Shown here in pieces: positions 7,134-14,859 of a stretch of 28,644 nucleotides of DNA; positions within the stretch are counted from its first letter, which is position 1, and every line of letters starts with the position of its first letter. Made by a program: the position numbers and the translations under genes. Source of the DNA: a virus; the IMG/VR virus record IMGVR_UViG_3300021085_000154, positions 1 through 28,644 of that record; one strand, written 5' to 3'. The notes under the pieces were generated by a model, which was not told where the DNA came from, did no database searches, and worked only from the letters and a program-made list of their open reading frames with translations.

Positions 7134-8482
7134 TGAGAGCAGATGATTTTTTAAGTGGAGGTTTTAACTGGTTTACCGGTGTTGTCGAAGATAGATTTGA
7201 CCCAGAGGAGATGAACCGTGTTAAAGTTAGATGTTTTGGTTATCACACCGAAAATAAAAATGAATTAGATACTGATAATTTACCTTGGGCTACTGTTATG
7301 ATGCCAACAACTGCAAGTGGAACATCAGGAATTGGAGATACACCACACGGATTAATGGAAGGTTCTTGGGTTGTAGGATTTTTTAGAGATGGACCATCTG
7401 CACAGGACCCAATTATAATGGGAACAATTGCTTCCAAATCATCTAGTAGAAATAAAAATTTAGGATTTACTGGTTTAAATTATCCAAAAGGAGAATATAT
7501 TGACCAAAGTGATGTAAACTTTTCGGCAAGAGCAACCAAATATGAACAGGGAACATCAAATGTAGAGAGAACCAAAAAGGAATATCCTAGTATTACAACG
7601 GCTTCTCCAGCAAAAATATCAACAGTTGCTCCAGATAAGGCAGATAGTTTTTATGCCGCACAAACATGGGCAGAATTAAAACCATTAAATGACCATAAAC
7701 CAGATTATCCATATAACAAGGTGAACGAAACTGAAAGTGGTCATGTGTTTGAGGTTGATGATACACCAGGTAATTTAAGATTAAATAAACAACATGCTTC
7801 TGGTTCATACGAAGAAATCTATAATGATGGAACAAGACAGGTTAAAATTATTGGTGATGATTATGAAATCATTGTAGCAAATAAAAATATTCACATTAAA
7901 GGTAATATGAATATGACTGTCGATGGTGATTTACGACAATTAGTATATGGTAACTATCACTTGGAAGTAGAAAAAGATTTTACAATGAATATTAAAGGTT
8001 CATTACAACAAGGTATTCAAGGGAATCACGAGGCTGAAATTGCAAGAAACAGAAGTATTAATATTGGTTCCAATGATAATTTATTAGTGAATAATGATTT
8101 AATTCAAAATGTTGTAAATGATAATTTATTAACAATATCAAATGATTATACAATTAATACTGCAAAAAATTATGCAAATACTGCATACGAAAATATGACA
8201 TTATTTGCTGGTGGTAAATATTCACAAAGTTCTGTGAGTGATTATGCAGTTGCTTCTGGTGGTAATATGTTATTTGGAACCACTGGTAATTTAACAGAGG
8301 AAGTAGATGGTACACATACAATGACTTGTGCGACTGCTGCATTAACATATAACGCTGGTGAATTAACAATTAATAATATAACACATACACAACATACACA
8401 TGAAGAGGTACCAGGTACTGGTGGTGCAAGTTCTCCAACACCTGCAACACAACAAACATCTGCACCTACTACTGGGACATAA
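7133..8482 (+). CDS. gp5: gp5-like baseplate spike, no lysozyme domain, His-rich tip
   Basis: Residues 10-100 form the gp5 OB-fold domain: FNWFTGVVEDRFDPEEMNRV, then LPWATVMMPTT, SGIGDTPHG and a GSWVVGFFRDG segment. Residues 100-195 are a linker. From residue 200 a GHVFEVDDTPGN segment leads into a long beta-helix (about 235-415) with DGD and KGN turns. The end carries HTQHTH at 418-423, a histidine motif like the iron-binding tips of P2 gpV-type spikes. A 26-residue Pro/Thr/Ser-rich tail follows. T4 gp5 has a lysozyme domain between the OB fold and the helix. No such segment is present here, so this spike likely only punctures, without digesting peptidoglycan. Confidence 0.85.
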   Translation: MRADDFLSGGFNWFTGVVEDRFDPEEMNRVKVRCFGYHTENKNELDTDNLPWATVMMPTTASGTSGIGDTPHGLMEGSWVVGFFRDGPSAQDPIIMGTIASKSSSRNKNLGFTGLNYPKGEYIDQSDVNFSARATKYEQGTSNVERTKKEYPSITTASPAKISTVAPDKADSFYAAQTWAELKPLNDHKPDYPYNKVNETESGHVFEVDDTPGNLRLNKQHASGSYEEIYNDGTRQVKIIGDDYEIIVANKNIHIKGNMNMTVDGDLRQLVYGNYHLEVEKDFTMNIKGSLQQGIQGNHEAEIARNRSINIGSNDNLLVNNDLIQNVVNDNLLTISNDYTINTAKNYANTAYENMTLFAGGKYSQSSVSDYAVASGGNMLFGTTGNLTEEVDGTHTMTCATAALTYNAGELTINNITHTQHTHEEVPGTGGASSPTPATQQTSAPTTGT

Positions 8483-8485
8483 AAA

Positions 8486-9382
8486 ATGAGTTGTTCAGAA
8501 AATAGTTTATTAAAAGGAATTAAGGATAAACAAGCACAATTGGATTCTCTTTTAGAAGGAGGAAAGGCTCAATTAGCTTCAATGTCCTCTAAATTAAATG
8601 AATTAAAAGTTGATTTGGATTCATTTAAACCTGAATTGCCTAACATTGGTGGATTACAAAAAGAATTATTAGGCCTTGCGGCACTGACAACACCTGAAGG
8701 TTTGGCCGCAAAAATAGCAGAATTAAATGAAAAATATGGAGCAAATGTTCCTAATTTATCAGCACTGATTAGTGGTTTAGGATTAGATAGTTTTCCACCA
8801 TCAATTAATATATCTAATATATGTGACCAAATACCAAATGTCGAAGAAAAACCTGATGGAACAATAAAAGAAGAACCAAAGGAATCAAAACCTGCAGAGG
8901 AAAAACCACCAGAACCTACACCAGAAAAGAAAACAGCACCTGTTGAACCTATTGATTTAGATAAGTATGAATTAAATAAAGATTTATTAAAGAGAGTATA
9001 CTCTATTTCGAAAGAAAATCTTGGAATAGGACCAATCACAAGAGTATTTAGTAGAAAAAAGGATAATCAAACATTATATGATTTAACAGTGCCTGAATTA
9101 ATTGCAGAACTTGCAGAGGCTGGTGGTTCAACATTTGATGATTATAAAATATATGATTACACCTATGCTGATTTACAAAAGGAAAGGGAAAAGTTTTTAA
9201 AGAAAAAGAATGCAGAAGGTAAATGGGATTTTGCTACAGAAGGAAGAATATTTGCAAAGGAATATGATTTAGCAAAGGCCTATGCTGCAAGTGTTGGAAA
9301 TCCACTTCAGTTTGCTGAAAGTTTTAATATTGCGGCGACACAATCTGTAGAAAGACGAAAGGAGAAACTTAAAACTTCATAA
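8486..9382 (+). CDS. Unrecognised structural protein between gp5 and gp25
   Basis: I do not recognise this 298-residue protein. Residues 5-50 look like a coiled coil. A short hydrophobic, helix-rich part (60-125) includes LGLAALTTPEGLAAKIAELN and ends near INISNICDQIP. A Pro/Glu/Lys-rich linker spans about 125-160. A second helical domain (165-298) has LYDLTVPELIAELAEAGG, DDYKIYDYTYADLQ and a basic, amphipathic end. There is no signal peptide. It starts 3 bases after the gp5 stop, without a clear ribosome site, so it may depend on coupled translation. Its place between hub and wedge genes suggests a virion protein, possibly a hub accessory. That role is an inference. Confidence 0.75.
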   Translation: MSCSENSLLKGIKDKQAQLDSLLEGGKAQLASMSSKLNELKVDLDSFKPELPNIGGLQKELLGLAALTTPEGLAAKIAELNEKYGANVPNLSALISGLGLDSFPPSINISNICDQIPNVEEKPDGTIKEEPKESKPAEEKPPEPTPEKKTAPVEPIDLDKYELNKDLLKRVYSISKENLGIGPITRVFSRKKDNQTLYDLTVPELIAELAEAGGSTFDDYKIYDYTYADLQKEREKFLKKKNAEGKWDFATEGRIFAKEYDLAKAYAASVGNPLQFAESFNIAATQSVERRKEKLKTS

Positions 9383-9389
9383 AATAGTT

Positions 9390-9397
9390 TATAAATA
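9390..9397 (+). promoter_or_regulatory. T4-type late promoter octamer before gp25
   Basis: TATAAATA in the 20-base gap ends 5 bases before the gp25 ATG, and no Shine-Dalgarno sequence is visible. The arrangement is almost a copy of the gp2 start on the other strand. Confidence 0.5.
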
Positions 9398-9402
9398 GAT
9401 AT

Positions 9403-9852
9403 ATGGCAGGAATAAATCAATCAGACTTTAGTATTACAAGTGATATTTCAAAATCTCAAATAGTTTCCAGAAAGAAACCACATAGAGATTTGGACTTATC
9501 TCTTAAAATACACCCAATCAGAAAGGATATTATACCTTTAAAGGACGATAATGCGATAAAAAATGCATTAAAAAATTTATTGGTAAGTAATTTTTATGAT
9601 AGACCTTTTGCAAGTGATAAAGGTGCAAATCTAAAAGGGCTTTTGTTTGAACCCGCAGATGTGTTTACTAAAATTTCATTAAGAAAAAATATAACGAATG
9701 TAATAAAAAAATATGAACCTAGGGTATTAATAAGAAAAATAATAATTAATGATGACCCAGATGCTAATTCATATAGAATAAATGTAAATTTCCAAATAAA
9801 AGAATATGACACAAACGATAATGTTTCAATCGTATTAAGAAGGTTAAAGTAA
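9403..9852 (+). CDS. gp25: gp25-like baseplate wedge protein
   Basis: This 149-residue protein belongs to the GPW/gp25 family, present in contractile tails, R-type pyocins and type VI systems (TssE). It shows a conserved order: an N-terminal DLDLSLKIHPIRKDI segment, NAIKNALKNLLVSNFYDRPF, a Gly-rich turn, LLFEPADVFT, and the EPR motif at residues 105-107 (KKYEPRVLIRKI). The EPR element contacts gp6 and the first sheath ring in known structures. Length is close to T4 gp25 (132). It starts the gp25-gp6-gp7 block, with one base between its stop and the gp6 ATG. A late promoter octamer lies immediately upstream. Confidence 0.95.
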   Translation: MAGINQSDFSITSDISKSQIVSRKKPHRDLDLSLKIHPIRKDIIPLKDDNAIKNALKNLLVSNFYDRPFASDKGANLKGLLFEPADVFTKISLRKNITNVIKKYEPRVLIRKIIINDDPDANSYRINVNFQIKEYDTNDNVSIVLRRLK

Positions 9853-9853
9853 A

Positions 9854-11722
9854 ATGGCAAGTAATTTAAATGTAACAGAATTAGATTTTAATCAAATCAA
9901 ACAAAATCTAAAAAATTATCTAAAACAACAATCACAATTTAATGATTATGATTTTGAAGGTTCAGGTCTGAGTGTTTTACTTGATGTCCTTGCGTATAAT
10001 ACTCATTATAATGCAATGAATGCTCATTATTCATTGAACGAGGCATTTCTTGACTCTGCACAGATAAGAGGTAATGTCGTAACAAGAGCAAAATTATTAG
10101 GATATACTCCTAGGTCTGTATTATCTCCAAGAGCACAGGTAAATTTAGTAGTTACAAAAGCAACAAGTGGAACTATAGCAACAACCCTTACATTACATAG
10201 AGGAACAAAATTAAAAACATTTGCTGACGGACAAGAATTTCAATATGTTGTTTTAGAAACACAGACTGCAAATTTGGTAGGAACAACTTATACATTTGAA
10301 AATGTAGTAATAGTGGAAGGTAGTATAAGAGAATTAAAATATAGAGTTGATAATGATATAGAGAATCAAAAATTTCAACTTACAGATTTTAATGCTGATA
10401 CATCATCACTTCGTGTTCGTGTACAAGCAAATGAAAACGATGCTACAGGATTTGATATTTATACTAAATTCGAATCACTTAAAAATGTAGATGCGTCAAG
10501 TAAAGTTTATTATTTACAAGAAAATGCCTCTGGTTATTACGAAGTATATTTTGGAGATGGCGTAACAGGATTTAAGCCAACAAATAATAATGTTGTAACA
10601 ATTGATTATGTCACAACAGATGGTAGTGAATCAAATGGTGCAAATACATTCAGTATGGTAGATAATGTAGAAGGTCTTTCTGATATTGTAATTACAACTT
10701 CAGTTGCTTCTGCAGGTGGTTCTGAGGCAGAAACACTTGAATCAATTAGATTTAATGCACCGTTAACATTTACAACACAAAATAGAGCTGTAACATCAGA
10801 GGATTATGCAGCAATTATTAAAAAGGAATTTAGTAATATCGATTCAATATCAACATGGGGTGGAGAAGATAATGACCCACCAGATTACGGAAGAGTTTTT
10901 GTTTCAATAAAACCTTTATTATCCAATGCATTAACTGATGCAGAAAAATCAGATATTACTGGTGCGATATTAAAAGGTAAAAATGTGGTATCAATTACAC
11001 CACAAATTGTCGACCCTAATTTTACTAATTTAGAATTGGATGTTGACTTTAAATATAATCCAAATTTAACAGATAGAAGTTCTGTTGAATTACAATCAGT
11101 GGTAAGAGATACAATATCAGATTATAATTTTAATAACTTAAATAAATTTGATGGTGTGTTTAGGCATTCACAATTAACAAGAGCAATCGATAGTTCAGAC
11201 CCTGCGATATTAAATACTGTTATTCGACCAAGAATGTTCCAAAGCATTACACCTACAAGTGATACAACTGGTGCGATTGAATTACAATCACATGAATTAA
11301 CATTTGTGGCTCCGTTTTTCCAATCAGGACAATCAACCAAATTTGTTTTATCATCAACAGCATTTGGATTAAATACAGACCCAGCTACTGACCACTTTTT
11401 TGGTGATATTCCAATTGTAGGTTCCACGAATAGAACAGTAATAATATATAAAGTGGTAAATCAAGAGAATGTAACGGTGGTAGCCGACGCAGGCTTAATG
11501 GAACCAGAAAATGGTAAGGTAACACTAAACAATTTTAAAACAAGTAGCACCGCAGCTATTAGAATAACTGCATTACCTAACTCACTTGACCTGGCGCCAA
11601 AGCGTAACCAATTAATTTCAATTGATAATTCATTTGTGACCATACTACCAGAGATTGACACAATCGCAGTTGCTGGTTCATCTGGTTCAATAACATATAC
11701 AACAACATCTAGATTTAAATAA
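9854..11722 (+). CDS. gp6: gp6-like baseplate wedge protein
   Basis: This 622-residue protein has the baseplate J-like architecture. It opens with a helical LKNYLKQQSQFNDYDFEG segment and SVLLDVLAYNTHYNAMN (about residues 18-60). AFLDSAQIRGNVVTRAKLLGYTPRS follows, typical of gp6/gpJ proteins. A beta-domain has YYEVYFGDGVTGFKP (about 226-240). The segment RFNAPLTFTTQNRAVTSEDY (about 300-320) is the family signature. T4 gp6 (660 residues) forms the continuous inner ring of the baseplate through gp6 dimers. The stop overlaps the gp7 start (TAATG). Confidence 0.95.
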   Translation: MASNLNVTELDFNQIKQNLKNYLKQQSQFNDYDFEGSGLSVLLDVLAYNTHYNAMNAHYSLNEAFLDSAQIRGNVVTRAKLLGYTPRSVLSPRAQVNLVVTKATSGTIATTLTLHRGTKLKTFADGQEFQYVVLETQTANLVGTTYTFENVVIVEGSIRELKYRVDNDIENQKFQLTDFNADTSSLRVRVQANENDATGFDIYTKFESLKNVDASSKVYYLQENASGYYEVYFGDGVTGFKPTNNNVVTIDYVTTDGSESNGANTFSMVDNVEGLSDIVITTSVASAGGSEAETLESIRFNAPLTFTTQNRAVTSEDYAAIIKKEFSNIDSISTWGGEDNDPPDYGRVFVSIKPLLSNALTDAEKSDITGAILKGKNVVSITPQIVDPNFTNLELDVDFKYNPNLTDRSSVELQSVVRDTISDYNFNNLNKFDGVFRHSQLTRAIDSSDPAILNTVIRPRMFQSITPTSDTTGAIELQSHELTFVAPFFQSGQSTKFVLSSTAFGLNTDPATDHFFGDIPIVGSTNRTVIIYKVVNQENVTVVADAGLMEPENGKVTLNNFKTSSTAAIRITALPNSLDLAPKRNQLISIDNSFVTILPEIDTIAVAGSSGSITYTTTSRFK

Positions 11723-14700
11723 TGGCAAATAGAAAATCAATATCTTCGGGTTTTGTCGAACTTGATAATTCGACTCTAAGGGATACAAAGGAGAATATTC
11801 GCCTTGACCAATTATTGCCACCTGATATATTAGCAGATAAAACTAAATTAGACCAATTATTACAATCATATTACACGTTCATGAATATGGACGAATTTAT
11901 ATATCAGGAAAATGAAGTATTTACCGATGTTGTTTTAGATGGTATCGCAAGGTTTAGAATATCAGACCCAAACAATACTAACAGTGAATTTTTTACTGAT
12001 GAAACTGGTGCTTCATCAAAATTAATACTTACATCTCCGACTGGTAAATCACCTGCAGAATTTACTTTTGATGGTTCATCTAGTTCAATTGTAAACACAT
12101 CAAATAATTCTCTTGATTTAACAGAATTTCAACAGAAGGCTTTACCAGTAGGAACAAAAATACAATACGATACTGGTGACGGAACAACAATTGGTGGGTT
12201 AACAGATGACTTTGAATATTTTGTTGTATTTAGTTCAAACAGTCAAATTAAATTAAGTCTTACTAAAGGCGGTAGTGCAATTAATTTATCATCTGTGGGA
12301 ACAGGTAGAATACATAAAATACGAGGGGCATTTGCCACAATGGAAATACCTCTTACAGCTGTAAATGTGGCGATTACAAATGGTAATGACTTACCAGGTT
12401 CACTTGCAGAATCAACATCTGAAATAGGTAAAACATTTTCAGTAAATGGATTAACATCATTTAATAATTATTCAGCACAATTAACAACAATAGTAAAATA
12501 TTGGGTTGGTCCAGGTCCATCGTGGGTAATGAATAACATTGAAGCGGCAATGGATATTGACCGAAATGAATCTAATTATTTAGAATTAATGCAGAAAGAA
12601 ATTGCATCTGCCATACCAAGAGATGTTACTGTTAATAAAAGAAACCTTTATAAAAGAATACTTGATTTTTATAAGGTAAGAGGTTCCTCTGATGCGATTG
12701 AAATATTTTTTAGGTTATTATTTAACGATTCAGTGGAAGTTGAATTTCCATATGATTCAGTATTAATACCTTCATCTGGTGGTTGGGACCAACCAGAAAC
12801 TGTAACCACTACACTAAATGGTGCAGTAAATAATTCAAATACACTTACAATTATATCAGCAAATGATGGTATTAGACTTTCATCTAAATTAACTGTAGGT
12901 ACAACAATTGGTCTTACTGATGATATTCGTGTTTCAGCAATTAATGGTACAACAATTACACTATCTCATAATGTAACATTAGCAGATACAACAACGATTA
13001 ATTTTGTACCAAGAGGAATTTATTTAGATAATAAAGGATTCCTATCAAATAATATTAAAATACAAGATAGTAAAAAATTCCAAAAGTTTTCGTATTTAAT
13101 TAAAACAGGTAAAAATTTATCTGATTGGGAAAATGTATTTGATAAATTAGTACATCCATCAGGGTTTATTTACTTTGCTGAAATATTAATTTTCTTAGAA
13201 TTATCAAGGAAGATTTTAGGTGATGATAGTTTTGATGTTGATACAGTGAGATGGGACGAATTAACAAAAATAATTAGAAAAGTTTTATCAGCAATGCCTA
13301 TCAGACAACCAGGTGTAATTGGAGTCGAAGATGTTCCAATTCTTGTGGAAATGTTTGCTTCTACATTCTTACCTGGAATAGAAGCCAAAATACATAAATC
13401 AGGAACACTTTCACTTGGTCTTAAAAATGGTGTTATAACAGGAATTAATGTTACGACTGCCGGTTCTGGTTATACATCAGCTCCTGCAGTAACATCAACA
13501 GATGCTGGAACGCCATCAGGTCACACGACAGCCACATTAACTGCAGTTATTGCTAACGGTAAATTAACAGGAGTTACAATAGGTAATGGTGGTAAAGATT
13601 ATAATGTTCCATCAGTTACAATTGCAGCACCTGCAGATATAACATTTAATGGTTCAAGTAGTTCCATTGTAAGTGTTTCAGGTAATAGTATCACATTAAC
13701 AGCACCACAAGCTGCAGCATTTCAAGTACTTGACCAAATAACATATACGACCACAGGTACATCGATTGGTGGATTAGTATCTGGTACAACTTATTTTGTA
13801 AAAGCAAAATCAGGAAATGCTATTACTTTATCAGCAACTTCAGGTGGTGCAGTAATTAATATATCCGGATTAGGAGCAGGAACAACACATAAATTTAAAG
13901 GACAAACCGCAACAGTCACCGCAAGTAAAACAGATGGTCAGCTAGAAAGTGTAACAATTGTTGAACCTGGATTTGGTTATCCCTCTGCTCCTGCAATATC
14001 ATTTAGTGGAGTTGAATCATCAAGTGGTAGTGGAGTAAATCCATCTGTCACAATAGGAATTACATCAGACGGCGAATTAAATAAAAATGCTATTACAATT
14101 AATACTGTAGGTGGTGGTTGGTCAAATTTATTTGCAACACCTGCGGCCAATACAAATGCAAGTAAAATTGCAACAGTAAGAGTATTCGGTAAAGCAGATA
14201 AAGCATATACAACGGCACCAGCAATAAACTTTACACAACCAACAGCAACAGATACAGAAGGTAATCCGTTAAGCACAAATGCAATTGCAGTAGCTAATTT
14301 TGTTCTTGATTCTGATAAACAAATATCAAGTGTAAATTTATCAAACCCTGGAAGTGGTTATGTAGATGACCCAATTGTAACATTAGGTAGTGCTGTTTCA
14401 AATGAACAAAGAGTTGCAGAGGTACCAGAAAAGGTTATTATATCATTAAATCACAATGATGTAAACAATTTAATGACACAAATTAAAGTAAATCCAAAAC
14501 AATCATCTGGTTCAAAAAGAGGATATACATTATATGATGGTCAAAGATTTGATGTGGCAAAGGATACATTACACCCATCATCAAATCCTGATTTTACAAT
14601 AACACAACAAACACCAGTTGCAGACAAATTTTTATCAGAACACACAGTAAAGGTATTGGACCCCAATTTTAGAACCATTATAAATAATAATTACATACAA

Positions 14701-14847
14701 AGGAAAGGCACAGACAATTTCTTTACTAGTGCAAGATTGTATAACACAAACCAAACAATTGAATTTTTAGGAAGTAAAACCTTACAAACTATCAATTCAA
14801 ATGATATAAATAAGTATAATACACGAACATTCGTGGAAATAGAATAA
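11722..14847 (+). CDS. gp7: gp7-like baseplate wedge protein with repeated inserted modules
   Basis: This 1041-residue protein is close to T4 gp7 (1032). It follows gp6 and precedes gp8 as in T4. The framework is visible at residues 1-80 (LDQLLQSYYTFMN, DGIARF), 270-345 (MQKEIASAIPRDVTVNKRNL, then DFYKVRGSSDAIEIFFRLLF) and 450-555. Onto this are set a beta-rich module at about 113-205, a second copy at about 639-729, and GSGY-type repeats at about 570-635, 735-765 and 870-890. T4 gp7 links the inner wedge ring to gp10 and the tail fibre attachment region. The gp7 label rests on synteny, length and framework; similarity to T4 gp7 itself is low by eye. Confidence 0.75.
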   Translation: MANRKSISSGFVELDNSTLRDTKENIRLDQLLPPDILADKTKLDQLLQSYYTFMNMDEFIYQENEVFTDVVLDGIARFRISDPNNTNSEFFTDETGASSKLILTSPTGKSPAEFTFDGSSSSIVNTSNNSLDLTEFQQKALPVGTKIQYDTGDGTTIGGLTDDFEYFVVFSSNSQIKLSLTKGGSAINLSSVGTGRIHKIRGAFATMEIPLTAVNVAITNGNDLPGSLAESTSEIGKTFSVNGLTSFNNYSAQLTTIVKYWVGPGPSWVMNNIEAAMDIDRNESNYLELMQKEIASAIPRDVTVNKRNLYKRILDFYKVRGSSDAIEIFFRLLFNDSVEVEFPYDSVLIPSSGGWDQPETVTTTLNGAVNNSNTLTIISANDGIRLSSKLTVGTTIGLTDDIRVSAINGTTITLSHNVTLADTTTINFVPRGIYLDNKGFLSNNIKIQDSKKFQKFSYLIKTGKNLSDWENVFDKLVHPSGFIYFAEILIFLELSRKILGDDSFDVDTVRWDELTKIIRKVLSAMPIRQPGVIGVEDVPILVEMFASTFLPGIEAKIHKSGTLSLGLKNGVITGINVTTAGSGYTSAPAVTSTDAGTPSGHTTATLTAVIANGKLTGVTIGNGGKDYNVPSVTIAAPADITFNGSSSSIVSVSGNSITLTAPQAAAFQVLDQITYTTTGTSIGGLVSGTTYFVKAKSGNAITLSATSGGAVINISGLGAGTTHKFKGQTATVTASKTDGQLESVTIVEPGFGYPSAPAISFSGVESSSGSGVNPSVTIGITSDGELNKNAITINTVGGGWSNLFATPAANTNASKIATVRVFGKADKAYTTAPAINFTQPTATDTEGNPLSTNAIAVANFVLDSDKQISSVNLSNPGSGYVDDPIVTLGSAVSNEQRVAEVPEKVIISLNHNDVNNLMTQIKVNPKQSSGSKRGYTLYDGQRFDVAKDTLHPSSNPDFTITQQTPVADKFLSEHTVKVLDPNFRTIINNNYIQRKGTDNFFTSARLYNTNQTIEFLGSKTLQTINSNDINKYNTRTFVEIE
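12058..12336 (+). repeat. Beta module copy 1 within gp7
   Basis: It encodes residues 113-205, with the pattern FDGSSSSIV, a hydrophobic strand, GTTIGGL, YFV, GGSAINLSSVGTG and HK. It pairs with a diverged second copy about 1.6 kb downstream in the same gene. Confidence 0.7.
13636..13908 (+). repeat. Beta module copy 2 within gp7
   Basis: It encodes residues 639-729, with FNGSSSSIV, NSITLT, GTSIGGL, TTYFV, GGAVINISGLGAG and HKFKG in the same order and spacing as copy 1. The DNA is clearly diverged, so the duplication is not recent. Confidence 0.7.
14805..14812 (+). promoter_or_regulatory. Candidate late promoter octamer for gp8
   Basis: TATAAATA lies inside the last codons of gp7, 47 bases upstream of the gp8 ATG, in the right orientation. 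Being in coding sequence it could be chance. Confidence 0.4.
14822..14835 (+). other. Small hairpin at the gp7 end
   Basis: CACGA-ACAT-TCGTG forms a perfect 5-bp stem with a 4-base loop, 9 bases after the octamer at 14805-14812. It would sit near the 5' end of any transcript started there. Confidence 0.4.
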
Positions 14848-14859
14848 TAGGAAATAATT

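Noticed and set aside
7433-7720. Lysozyme domain in gp5
   Set aside because: The segment between OB fold and beta-helix is only about 95 residues, with no catalytic Glu-Asp-Thr pattern that I can see.
14679-14686. TATAAATA inside gp7
   Set aside because: It is 173 bases from the next start and inside coding sequence; chance is likely in AT-rich DNA.
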